A DNA stretch of 64,000 nt from Lutimaribacter degradans (GTDB lineage Bacteria; Pseudomonadota; Alphaproteobacteria; Rhodobacterales; Rhodobacteraceae): positions 53,622 through 117,621 of the forward strand of contig NZ_JAMQGO010000011.1 of assembly GCF_023703375.1 (NCBI RefSeq), read 5' to 3'. Below are positions 17,315 through 25,625 of this stretch, piece after piece; positions within the stretch are counted from its first letter, which is position 1, and each line of letters opens with the position of its first letter. Under the pieces are notes generated by a model. It was not told the origin of the DNA. It worked only from the letters and a program-made list of their open reading frames with translations, and ran no database searches. A program made the translations under genes and the position numbers.

Positions 17315-18614
17315 TGTCGGAGTTGGCCTGACCGGCCTTGCCACCCTCATTGCCCTGATCGCGGTGCGCGTGCCCATTGGCATCGCCCTGATAGCGGTGT
17401 CTTTCACCGGGCTTTACGTGCTGATGGGGCCACGCGTGGCCTGGGGCTCGATGAGCATTATCCCTTACAAGTTCACCTCGAGCTGGATCCTCAGTTCGAT
17501 CCCGATGTTCCTGTTCCTGGGCTTTATCAGCTATCACACCCAGCTGACCCGGGGCATGTTCAACGCGGCGCGCATCTGGCTGGCCAGCCTTCCGGGTGGT
17601 CTGGCCATCGCGTCCATTTTCGGCTCGGCGGGGTTCGCCGCCGTATCGGGGTCGTCCATCGCGTGCTCGGCGGCGATGGGGCGTATCGCCATCCCCGAGA
17701 TGATGAAACACAGATATCACCCGGAACTGGCCACCGGTACGGTGGCCGTGGCGGGCACGATCGGCGCGCTTATCCCGCCCTCGATCATCCTGATCCTTTA
17801 CGGGGTGATCGCGCAGATTTCGATTTCAGCACTGTTCCTGGGCGGTATCGTCGCCGGCCTGATGACGGCGGTTGGCTATACGCTGGTGGTGCTTCTGCGG
17901 GTGTGGCTCAATCCTGACCTGGCGCCCGAGCGCGACGCCAGCGTGACGATGCGCGAAAAGCTGTTGGCGTTGCGCGAGACCTGGCCGATCCTGTTGATCA
18001 TGATTGGAATCTTCGGCGGGTTGTTCGGCGGCGTGTTCACACCCACCGAGGCGGGCGCGGTTGGCGCGTCGCTGGCCTGCCTGGTGGCCATCATCAGCGG
18101 GCAGATGACGCTTGACCGTTTTCTGACCGCCGCACGCGAAACCCTGATGACCACTGCCGCGCTGTTGATCATCGCCATCGGTGCCAGCCTGCTGACGCGA
18201 TTCCTGGCGCTGTCGGGGGCCGGCGATTACCTGTCGGGGGGAATCCTTTCGATTGCTTCCAGCCCCGTGCTTCTGATGATCGGTATCGTCTGCGTCTACC
18301 TGTTGATGGGCATGTTCCTTGAGCCCATCGGTGCCATGCTGCTGACGTTGCCCATCATCCTGCCGGTGGTCGACGCATCGGGGTGGAGCCTGTTGTGGTT
18401 CGGTATCGTCCTGACCAAGCTGCTGGAGATCGGGATGATCACACCCCCCATCGGCATGAACGTTTTTGTCATCAAAAGCGTTGTGGGCGACCTCGTTAAA
18501 ACCTCGGCCATTTTCCGTGGCGTGGCCTGGTTCATCGTGATGGACCTGGTTCTCGTCGCGATCCTGTGTGCCTTTCCGGGGCTGGTGCTTTGGTTGCCGA
18601 ACCTCGCAGGTTGA
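17307..18614 (+). CDS. dctM: TRAP transporter large permease (DctM type)
   Basis: A 435-residue, highly hydrophobic protein with the DctM hallmarks: GFAAVSGSSIACSAAMGRIA, GTIGALIPPSIILILYG and FTPTEAGAVGA, ending with the ITPPIGMNVFVIKS segment. It forms the translocation channel, powered by sodium. The start overlaps dctQ by eight bases. The length is normal for the family. It is the last transporter gene before a hairpin and the acyl-CoA synthetase gene. Confidence 0.93.
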   Translation: MTDVGVGLTGLATLIALIAVRVPIGIALIAVSFTGLYVLMGPRVAWGSMSIIPYKFTSSWILSSIPMFLFLGFISYHTQLTRGMFNAARIWLASLPGGLAIASIFGSAGFAAVSGSSIACSAAMGRIAIPEMMKHRYHPELATGTVAVAGTIGALIPPSIILILYGVIAQISISALFLGGIVAGLMTAVGYTLVVLLRVWLNPDLAPERDASVTMREKLLALRETWPILLIMIGIFGGLFGGVFTPTEAGAVGASLACLVAIISGQMTLDRFLTAARETLMTTAALLIIAIGASLLTRFLALSGAGDYLSGGILSIASSPVLLMIGIVCVYLLMGMFLEPIGAMLLTLPIILPVVDASGWSLLWFGIVLTKLLEIGMITPPIGMNVFVIKSVVGDLVKTSAIFRGVAWFIVMDLVLVAILCAFPGLVLWLPNLAG

Positions 18615-18622
18615 TCCGAAAG

Positions 18623-18646
18623 GCCCGGCGCCGGGATGCGCCGGGC
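18623..18646 (+). terminator. Hairpin between dctM and the acyl-CoA synthetase gene
   Basis: GCCCGGCG pairs with CGCCGGGC across an 8-nt loop, nine bases after the dctM stop. No T-run follows, so it may attenuate or stabilise transcript ends rather than end transcription. Confidence 0.4.
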
Positions 18647-18675
18647 ATCCAAAAGCAAGACAAGGGGCATGAACC

Positions 18676-20259
18676 ATGCAAACCGACCAACTGATCCGTC
18701 GCGCCCGTGGACAACAACTGGCCGACATGCTGCGCCGCTCGGCAGGGCGTTTTCCCGACAAGGTGGCGCTGGTTTTCCGCGACCGGACCGATACATTCGT
18801 GCAGCTTGATGCGGCGGTGAACCGTGCCGCCAACGCGCTGTCGGCGCGCGGCGTCGTCAAGGGCGACCGCGTCGCGGTTTTCACGCATAACAACCGCACC
18901 TTCGTTGTGTTGCGCTATGCGCTGGCGCGGCTGGGCGCGGTGACGACTCCGGTGAACTTCATGCTGACGGCGCCCGACGTGGCTTACATCATGGACCATT
19001 CCGGCGCGAAGATGATGATAGCCGAGGATGCGTTGTGCGAAACCGCCGATGCCGCGCTTTCCGAGATCGGACAGCCGGACATGCCGCGTTTCGCGATCCC
19101 CCATGCGGGTGTCACCCCGCCCGAGGGCTGGCTGCCCGTCTCGGACATCCTGGACCATGATGACGCGAGCGAAGTCTGGCATGACGTCCATGCCGACGAC
19201 CCGATCCAGATGATGTATACCAGTGGCACGGAGAGCCGGCCCAAGGGGGCATTGCTGACCTCGGGCGCGCTTTACGCGCAGTATTCAAGCTGCATCATCG
19301 ACGGCGAGATGGGTGAGGATGCGGTGTCGCTGCACTGCCTGCCGCTGTTTCATTGCGCGCAGCTGGATTGTTTCCTGAGCCCCGATCTGTATCTGGGCGT
19401 CACCTCGATCCTGCATGACAAGGCCGACCCGGCCGAAATGCTGGAAGCGATCGAGAGACACGGCGTGACCAAGCTTTTCTGTCCGCCGACGATCTGGATC
19501 GCGTTGCTGCGCCACCCCGATTTCGACAAGCGCGACCTGAGCAGCCTGTCGCAAGGCTATTACGGCGCGTCGATCATGCCCACCGCGGTGATCGAAGAGT
19601 TGTCGGAACGACTGCCAAACATGCGGCTGTTCAATTTCTATGGCCAGACGGAAATGGCGCCGCTCGCGACGATCCTGAAACCGCATGACCAGTTGCGCAA
19701 GCTGGGTTCCGCCGGGCGCCCGTCGCTGAACGTGGAAACGCGTGTGGTGGATGACGATGACAACCCTGTGCCCGTGGGCGAAGTGGGCGAGATCGTGCAT
19801 CGCAGCCCGCACCTGATCACCGAGTATTACAACGACCCCGACAAGACGGCCGAGGCGTTTCGCAACGGCTGGTTCCACAGTGGCGACTTGGGCCGCTTCG
19901 ACGAGGATGGATACCTGTACGTGGTCGACCGCAAGAAAGACATGATCAAGACCGGCGGTGAAAACGTAGCCAGCCGAGAGGTGGAAGAGGCGATCTTTCG
20001 TCATCCCGACGTGGCCGAGGTGGCCGTGTTCGGCGTGCCGCACCCGAAATGGATCGAGGCGGTGACCGCCGTCGTGGTGCCCAAGGCCGGCAAGGATGTC
20101 ACGCCTGAGGTTCTGATGGAATATTGCCGCGAAGCGCTGGCCCACTTCAAGGCACCCAAGCATGTCGAGGTAACCGACGCGCTGCCCAAGAATGCCAGCG
20201 GCAAGATCCTGAAACGCGATCTGCGCATTACATATGCGCAAATCTACGCCGACGAGTAA
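18676..20259 (+). CDS. AMP-forming acyl-CoA synthetase (ANL superfamily)
   Basis: Activates a carboxylic acid to its CoA thioester through an acyl-adenylate. The 527-residue protein has the core motifs in order: P-loop MYTSGTESRPKG near residue 180, FNFYGQTEMAPLA near 320, GWFHSGDLGRFDEDGYLYV and DRKKDMIKTGGENV near 400-425, and the C-terminal catalytic lysine motif PKNASGKILKRDLR near 505-520. In the P-loop a serine replaces the usual glycine or threonine before RPKG, a minor change. It closes the TRAP cluster and supplies the entry step for the neighbouring acyl-CoA dehydrogenase and hydratases. Confidence 0.93.
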   Translation: MQTDQLIRRARGQQLADMLRRSAGRFPDKVALVFRDRTDTFVQLDAAVNRAANALSARGVVKGDRVAVFTHNNRTFVVLRYALARLGAVTTPVNFMLTAPDVAYIMDHSGAKMMIAEDALCETADAALSEIGQPDMPRFAIPHAGVTPPEGWLPVSDILDHDDASEVWHDVHADDPIQMMYTSGTESRPKGALLTSGALYAQYSSCIIDGEMGEDAVSLHCLPLFHCAQLDCFLSPDLYLGVTSILHDKADPAEMLEAIERHGVTKLFCPPTIWIALLRHPDFDKRDLSSLSQGYYGASIMPTAVIEELSERLPNMRLFNFYGQTEMAPLATILKPHDQLRKLGSAGRPSLNVETRVVDDDDNPVPVGEVGEIVHRSPHLITEYYNDPDKTAEAFRNGWFHSGDLGRFDEDGYLYVVDRKKDMIKTGGENVASREVEEAIFRHPDVAEVAVFGVPHPKWIEAVTAVVVPKAGKDVTPEVLMEYCREALAHFKAPKHVEVTDALPKNASGKILKRDLRITYAQIYADE

Positions 20260-20264
20260 GAAAA

Positions 20265-20298
20265 GAGCCCGGCCCGGAACCTTGTATGCGGGCCGGGC
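20265..20298. terminator. Bidirectional terminator between convergent genes
   Basis: GCCCGGCCCG (20267-20276) pairs perfectly with CGGGCCGGGC (20289-20298) across a 12-nt loop. On the minus strand CTCTTTTC follows, so it mainly serves the leftward alkB/mutY unit. Confidence 0.7.
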
Positions 20299-20309
20299 GA
20301 TGCGCGCGC

Positions 20310-21467
20310 TTAGCGCGGCATCGGGGTCTGCGCCTTGTTATAGGCCGTCCAATCGGTGATTTCCGGGTAATACATCTGGCGCCAGCGCCGCACGCGCGGG
20401 TTCATGTAGCGCCGCCAGACAGGCGGCACCATCGCCGCCATTGTCATTATCGGATAGCCATAGGGCAACTGCGGCGCGTCGGCCTCGGTGTAGTTTTGCA
20501 GCAGGGGAAAGCGGCGGTCGGGCTTGTAGTGGTGGTCGGAATGCCGTTGCAGGTTGATCAACAACCAGTTTGACGCCTTGTGCGCCGCGTTCCAGCTGTG
20601 ATGCGGTTTGACATGTTCATACTTGCCCTCGCCCAGGTGTTTGCGTGTCAGGCCGTAATGCTCGACATAATTCACCAGTTCCAGCTGCCAGATGGCGACG
20701 CCAGCCTGCCAAACGAACAGGGCCAGCCCCTCCCATCCGCCGATAACCAGTGCCAGCACCAGCATCGCTGCCTGAAGGGCCCAGTAGCGCCAGAACGGGT
20801 TCTTCACGCTCGTCCAGCTTTCGCCGCGTCGCGCAAGCATGTCTTTCTCCGCCTTGAAGGCCGACACCAGCGACTGGCGCGCCACGCGGGGGAAAAAACG
20901 GTGGAACCCTTCGTTGTAGCGGGCGGTCACGGGATCGCGCGGGGTGCCGACATAGATGTGATGCACCCGCAGGTGTTCCGACCGGAAATGCGAATACAGA
21001 ACCATCGACAACAGGATGTCACCCAACCAGCGCTCGGTCTTGTTTTTCTGGTGCATCAGCTCGTGGCTGTAATTGATGCCGACGGTGCCGGTGATCACGC
21101 CCACGCCGAAAAACAGTACGATGGTTTCCAGCGCGTTCAGATCGGCGTCACCGGGGCCGGTGACATACCAGATCAGTCCGAACAGCGTCGCGAACTGTGC
21201 AAAGGGCCAGATCAGCGTGATGGCGCGATACCAGGTCAGGCGGTCCTCATCCGTGCCCGGATCGGCATTGGCCGTGTTCAACCCCAGGATCGCGTCGAGC
21301 AACGAAAAGAAATACCAAGTCATGACGGGCAGAAGAACGACGGTCCAGCCCCCCTTGATCGCCCCCAGCCAGGCCACCGGGATCAGTAGCAGCGTCAACC
21401 AGAACGGCAGGGCATCGCGCAATTGCGCGGCGCGGCTTTCGGGGATTTGCATAAAGCGCTCGGCCAT
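20310..21467 (-). CDS. alkB: Alkane 1-monooxygenase (AlkB-type membrane hydroxylase)
   Basis: A 385-residue integral membrane di-iron enzyme with the three histidine boxes of the AlkB family: SHELMHQ, EHLRVHH and LQRHSDHHYKP, plus the AlkB-specific NYVEHYGL motif between them. Hydrophobic stretches lie near residues 20-50, 80-130 and 240-275. Such enzymes hydroxylate terminal methyl groups of alkanes or related chains and need rubredoxin and its reductase, which are not next to it. The start at 21467 has GAGGACC upstream and is one base from the mutY stop, so it is co-transcribed with mutY. Confidence 0.92.
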   Translation of the reverse strand: MAERFMQIPESRAAQLRDALPFWLTLLLIPVAWLGAIKGGWTVVLLPVMTWYFFSLLDAILGLNTANADPGTDEDRLTWYRAITLIWPFAQFATLFGLIWYVTGPGDADLNALETIVLFFGVGVITGTVGINYSHELMHQKNKTERWLGDILLSMVLYSHFRSEHLRVHHIYVGTPRDPVTARYNEGFHRFFPRVARQSLVSAFKAEKDMLARRGESWTSVKNPFWRYWALQAAMLVLALVIGGWEGLALFVWQAGVAIWQLELVNYVEHYGLTRKHLGEGKYEHVKPHHSWNAAHKASNWLLINLQRHSDHHYKPDRRFPLLQNYTEADAPQLPYGYPIMTMAAMVPPVWRRYMNPRVRRWRQMYYPEITDWTAYNKAQTPMPR

Positions 21468-21468
21468 C

Positions 21469-22554
21469 TTATCGGTCCTCGGCAGGGCCCGTGCTGACTG
21501 CTGTAAAGGCGCTGTGGGCAAGGTCGAACACCTTGCGCATCGCGGTGGGCAGGTCCGACGGGCGAAACTCGTCGCGGGGTATGAAGTGCCCGTGATCGGC
21601 GGCTGCGTCAACGGGCAGATCGGCTATCAGGACCTTAAGCCGCAAGTGGAAATGCGTGAAGGTATGCCGGGCCTCTTCCGTCAGCATGTGCCAATCGGCG
21701 GGCAGGGGTGGTGCGGGCGCGGGCGGGATTTCGGCCCAGTCGCTGCCGGGCCAGCCCAGCATACCGCCCAGAAGGCCGCTGTCGGGCCGTCGCTCCATCA
21801 ACCAGGCGCCGTCGGCACGCCGCCCGACATAGGCATAACCCACGCGCACCGGCTTGGGCTTTTTGGGCAGTTTCAGCGGCAGGTCGGGTGCGGTGCCTGC
21901 CGCGCGTGCACGGCAGGGCGCGCGCCAGGGGCAGATGCCGCATGCGGGGTTGCGCGGCGTGCAGATGGTTGCGCCCAGGTCCATCACCGCCTGGGCGTAG
22001 TCGCCGGGGCGCTGGTCTGGCGTTATCCCATCGGCCAGTTGCGTAAGCTCTTTCTTGGCCGTCGGCAGCGGCGTGGCCACGTCGTAGAGCCGGGCCATCA
22101 CCCGCTCGACATTGCCATCCACCACCGTTTCAGGCCGGCCGAACGCGATGGCGGCAATCGCGCTGGCGGTGTAGGGGCCGATGCCAGGAAGCGCCTGCAA
22201 TCCTTCGCGGGTGTCGGGAAATTCTCCGCCGTGCTCGGCCACCACAGTTCGAGCGCATTTCATCAGGTTCCGGGCGCGTGCATAGTAGCCCAGGCCCGCC
22301 CATTCTGCCATGACCTGTGTATCTTGGGCCGCGGCCAGGTCGGACACGGTGGGCCAGCGCAGCGTGAAACGATGAAAATAGCCGCGCACAGCCGCCACCG
22401 TGGTTTGTTGCAACATTACCTCGGACAACCATACGGCATATGGATCGGGCCGCTGGCCTGCCTTTCGCGCACCGGGGGGCACCCGCCACGGCATGTCGCG
22501 GGCGTGACGGTCATACCAGGCCAACAACTCGGATGCCCGAGGCTTCTCACGCAA
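21469..22554 (-). CDS. mutY: A/G-specific adenine DNA glycosylase
   Basis: Removes adenine mispaired with 8-oxoguanine. The 361-residue protein has the helix-hairpin-helix LPGIGPYTASAIAAIAFG, the catalytic Glu in LSEVMLQQT, the catalytic Asp in VVDGNVERV, four iron-sulfur cysteines (C-x6-C-x2-C-x5-C in CTPRNPACGICPWRAPC) and a C-terminal Nudix-like 8-oxoG recognition domain. The start is a TTG with GGAGG eight bases upstream; no ATG in frame fits. It is followed directly by alkB and faces the DUF721 gene. Confidence 0.95.
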   Translation of the reverse strand: MREKPRASELLAWYDRHARDMPWRVPPGARKAGQRPDPYAVWLSEVMLQQTTVAAVRGYFHRFTLRWPTVSDLAAAQDTQVMAEWAGLGYYARARNLMKCARTVVAEHGGEFPDTREGLQALPGIGPYTASAIAAIAFGRPETVVDGNVERVMARLYDVATPLPTAKKELTQLADGITPDQRPGDYAQAVMDLGATICTPRNPACGICPWRAPCRARAAGTAPDLPLKLPKKPKPVRVGYAYVGRRADGAWLMERRPDSGLLGGMLGWPGSDWAEIPPAPAPPLPADWHMLTEEARHTFTHFHLRLKVLIADLPVDAAADHGHFIPRDEFRPSDLPTAMRKVFDLAHSAFTAVSTGPAEDR

Positions 22555-22636
22555 TCTTTATTCCTCCGTGTCGCCGGTTTCTGTGGCAGCCAGCGTAGCA
22601 ATCTCTAGAATAGCGTGGAACGCAAGGATACAAGCA

Positions 22637-23158
22637 ATGTCTCGCCAGTCGGGCACAACATACGGGTTTTCACGCACGTCCAGCCTTTTGCAACCACGCA
22701 TCCGGCGGGCCAGCGAAGGGCGCGGATTTGCCGTCACGCGTCTACTGACCCACTGGGAAGAGGTCGTTGGCGCGGAACTGGCGCAAGTGGCCCGCCCGGT
22801 CGAGGTGAAATATGGCCGTCAGGGTTTCGGTGCAACCCTGACGGTTCTGACCACGGGTGCGCAAGCGCCCATGCTTGAAATGCAAAAGGAAAAGCTGAGA
22901 GAAAAGGTGAACGCAGTCTATGGCTACAACGCCATTTCCCGCGTCCGCATCGCCCAGACGGCGCCGACGGGCTTTGCCGAAGGCCAGGCGCAATTTCAGC
23001 ACCGCCCGAAAACTGCCAAGGTGGCGCCGGATCCAGAAATCACGCAAGCGGCGGCCCAAGTCGCCAGCGATGTTCAGGATGGGGCGTTGCGGGATGCGCT
23101 TGAACATCTGGCACGCAACGTTCTATCCAAGGCCAAGCAAAGGAAAGGGGACCAGTAA
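22637..23158 (+). CDS. DUF721 (DciA-like) family protein
   Basis: A 173-residue protein. Residues 25-105 match the DUF721 pattern, with LLTHWEEVVGAELAQVARPVEVKY and later ALDEMQ-like helix LEMQKEKLREKVNAVYGYNAISRVRI. The C-terminal third is charged and probably flexible. DUF721 includes DciA, which helps load the replicative helicase, but whether this member does so cannot be told from sequence. AAGGA lies eight bases before the ATG at 22637. Its stop overlaps the next start by one base (TAATG). Confidence 0.8.
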   Translation: MSRQSGTTYGFSRTSSLLQPRIRRASEGRGFAVTRLLTHWEEVVGAELAQVARPVEVKYGRQGFGATLTVLTTGAQAPMLEMQKEKLREKVNAVYGYNAISRVRIAQTAPTGFAEGQAQFQHRPKTAKVAPDPEITQAAAQVASDVQDGALRDALEHLARNVLSKAKQRKGDQ

Positions 23159-23820
23159 TGGACCGCAGAACCATGATGATCGGCGCCGGGGCGCTTATAC
23201 TGGCGACAGGGGCTGGCGTTTTCTCGTTCGGCGGGCGTGATGACCTGCCCGAGCTGGGCGCAGCCAACGCGCAAGAAGCAGCGAATGTCGATACCTCGTC
23301 GATTGTCGAAATGTCCATTGGCGCCGATGACGCGCCGGTGACGGTGATCGAATACGCATCATTCACATGCCCGCACTGCGCGACCTTCCATAATGGTCCG
23401 GCGCAACAGTTGAAGTCGGAATACGTCGATACGGGCAAGGTGCGCTTTGTCTATCGTGATGTCTATTTCGACCGCCCGGGCCTTTGGGCGTCGATGGTGG
23501 CGCGCTGCGACTCGAACCGGTTTTTCGGCATCACCGACATCCTTTACAAACAGCAACGTGACTGGATCGGTGATGGCCAGCCCGCACAGATCGCAGAAAA
23601 CCTGCGCCGGATCGGCAAGGTTGCCGGGCTGAGCGATGAACAACTGGATAGCTGCCTTGCCGATGCCGACAAGGCCCAGACGCTGGTGGCCTGGTTCCAG
23701 CAGAACGCCGAGGCCGACGATATCAACAGCACCCCGTCGCTGATCATCAACGGCGAAAAGCACGGCAACATGTCATGGGCCGATCTGAAGGCGCTTATCG
23801 ACGAAAACCTGGCGAACTGA
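23158..23820 (+). CDS. DsbA-family thiol:disulfide oxidoreductase (DsbG/ScsC-like)
   Basis: A 220-residue exported thioredoxin-fold protein. An N-terminal signal or anchor covers residues 7-24, the active site CPHC sits near residue 73 in EYASFTCPHCATFH, and the cis-Pro loop is NSTPSLIINGE near 195. It probably oxidises or isomerises disulfides of periplasmic proteins, acting as a Com1/BdbD-like protein. It overlaps the DUF721 gene upstream by one base and the CoA-transferase gene downstream by one base, forming a tight three-gene operon. Confidence 0.92.
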   Translation: MDRRTMMIGAGALILATGAGVFSFGGRDDLPELGAANAQEAANVDTSSIVEMSIGADDAPVTVIEYASFTCPHCATFHNGPAQQLKSEYVDTGKVRFVYRDVYFDRPGLWASMVARCDSNRFFGITDILYKQQRDWIGDGQPAQIAENLRRIGKVAGLSDEQLDSCLADADKAQTLVAWFQQNAEADDINSTPSLIINGEKHGNMSWADLKALIDENLAN

Positions 23821-24932
23821 TGACGGCACCGCTTGCAGGTTTGAAGGTCGTCGAACTGGCGCGTATTCTGGCTGGCCCCTGGGCCGGCCAGACCCTGTCG
23901 GATCTGGGCGCCGAGGTCATCAAGGTCGAGGCCCTGACCGGCGATGACACGCGCCAATGGGGCCCCCCCTTTATCGAGCGCGGTGACGACAAGACCGCCG
24001 CCTATTTCCATAGCTGCAACCGCGGCAAGAAATCGGTTGCCATTGATTTTCGCACCCCGGAAGGGCAGGAACAGGTGCGCGACCTGGTGCGCGATGCAGA
24101 TATCCTGATCGAGAATTTCAAGGTAGGCGGGTTGGCCAAGTACGGGCTGGATTATGACAGCCTGTCGGCGCTGAACCCGGGGTTGATCTATTGTTCGATC
24201 ACCGGCTTCGGGCAAACCGGGCCTTATGCCCACCGTGCCGGGTATGATTACATTATCCAGGGCATGTCCGGTTTCATGTCGATCACCGGCGACCCGGACG
24301 GGCAGCCGCAACGTGCGGGCGTGGCGATCACCGACCTGTTTACCGGGCTGTACTCGGTCAGCGGTATTCTGGCCGCGTTGCACCAGCGCCATGCGACGGG
24401 CAAGGGGCAACATCTCGATATGGCGCTGCTGGACTGCGCGGTTTCGGCAATGGCCAACCAGGCGATGAATTACCTGGCCACCGGCACGCCGCCGGGCCGC
24501 ACGGGCAACTATCACCCCAACCTGACACCCTACCAGGTGTTCGATTGTGCGGACGGGTTTATCATCATCGCCACCGGAAATGACGGCCAGTATCAACGCC
24601 TGTGCCACCTTCTGGGGCTGGGTTGGATGGCCGAGGATCCGAAATTTCTGAAAAATTCAGACCGTGTGCAGAACCGTCCCGAGATGATCGACCTGCTGAT
24701 GGCCGAGACACTCAAATGGGCCAAGGCCGACCTGTTGCAGGGCTGCGAGGATCAGGGCATTCCGGCAGGCCCCATCAACGATATGGCGGATGTGTTCGCC
24801 GACCCGCATGTGCAAGCGCGTGGTATGCGGATCGAGCTGGACGGTGTGCCGGGCGTGCGCAGCCCGTTCCGGTTCTCGGATGCCGACCTGGCGCTTGAGC
24901 GTCCGTCGCCCAAGCTGAACGAAAACGGCTGA
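23820..24932 (+). CDS. Family III CoA-transferase (CaiB/BaiF type)
   Basis: A 370-residue protein of the formyl-CoA-transferase family: LAGLKVVELARILAGPWAGQ at the N terminus, the KSVAIDFRTPEG and LIENFKVGGL segments, GLIYCSITGFGQTGPY, and the catalytic aspartate probably in HLDMALLDCAVS. It moves CoA between organic acids. The start at 23820 overlaps the dsbA-like stop (TGATG). The substrate is unknown. Its stop codon abuts the stop of the convergent peroxidase gene with no base between (TGATCA). Confidence 0.9.
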   Translation: MTAPLAGLKVVELARILAGPWAGQTLSDLGAEVIKVEALTGDDTRQWGPPFIERGDDKTAAYFHSCNRGKKSVAIDFRTPEGQEQVRDLVRDADILIENFKVGGLAKYGLDYDSLSALNPGLIYCSITGFGQTGPYAHRAGYDYIIQGMSGFMSITGDPDGQPQRAGVAITDLFTGLYSVSGILAALHQRHATGKGQHLDMALLDCAVSAMANQAMNYLATGTPPGRTGNYHPNLTPYQVFDCADGFIIIATGNDGQYQRLCHLLGLGWMAEDPKFLKNSDRVQNRPEMIDLLMAETLKWAKADLLQGCEDQGIPAGPINDMADVFADPHVQARGMRIELDGVPGVRSPFRFSDADLALERPSPKLNENG

Positions 24933-25490
24933 TCACCCCTGCGGCAGCAGGGGTTCGAGCCGGTTGATCACTTTGGCTGATGTCGGGCGCACGGGCGACC
25001 CCCAAGTTTCCAGCACCGTTCCATCCGGGCCAAGAAGGATCTTGTTGAAGTTCCAGCCCGGGCGGAACCCGGCCGTATCGGCCACCCATTTGTAGAATGG
25101 GTGCGCTTCTTCGCCCTTGACCTTGGTGATGGTCGTCATCGGCAGGGTCAGGCCGAAATTCACGTCGCAGAACTCCTTGACCTCGTCGTCGCTGGCCAGT
25201 TCCTGCCGAAAATCGTTCGAGGGAACGGCAAGCACCAAAAGCCCCTTGTCACCAAACCGTTCGTGCAGGTCTTGGAGGGCGTCGTATTGCGGTGTGAACC
25301 CGCAGCGCGATGCCGTGTTGACCACCAGAACGGGACTGCCCCGCCAATCTGCAAGATTGATCTGCCCGCCATCTATCGACTCGAACTTGAACTCGTCGGC
25401 GCGAACCATGGGCGCCAGGACGATCAGTGCCGCAAGCGCCAGCCAGACCAGCATCAACGGCGCATAAGACTTTCGAATAATGGTCAACAT
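24933..25490 (-). CDS. Glutathione peroxidase family protein, exported
   Basis: A 185-residue thiol peroxidase of the GPx family. A signal peptide or anchor spans residues 8-31, followed by the peroxidatic Cys in NTASRCGFTPQY, then AVPSNDF, and WNFNKILLGPDG with the conserved Trp and Asn. The Gln of the usual catalytic tetrad (NQFG) is replaced by Asp (SNDF), a change I recall in other alphaproteobacterial members. A second Cys in EVKEFCDVNFG is the likely resolving cysteine. It should reduce peroxides in the periplasm. The start at 25490 is the ATG that gives the export signal. Confidence 0.87.
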   Translation of the reverse strand: MLTIIRKSYAPLMLVWLALAALIVLAPMVRADEFKFESIDGGQINLADWRGSPVLVVNTASRCGFTPQYDALQDLHERFGDKGLLVLAVPSNDFRQELASDDEVKEFCDVNFGLTLPMTTITKVKGEEAHPFYKWVADTAGFRPGWNFNKILLGPDGTVLETWGSPVRPTSAKVINRLEPLLPQG

Positions 25491-25625
25491 TCGGCCCCCA
25501 GGATGAACTGGCTGTTCTTGTTCGGATGAAATAGGCGCACAAATCACCAAGTCCACCTGCCTGCGACACCTTGCCAATGGTCGCGCGCCGGGCGACGATA
25601 CGCGCGCAATACTGGAGGAGCGGCG

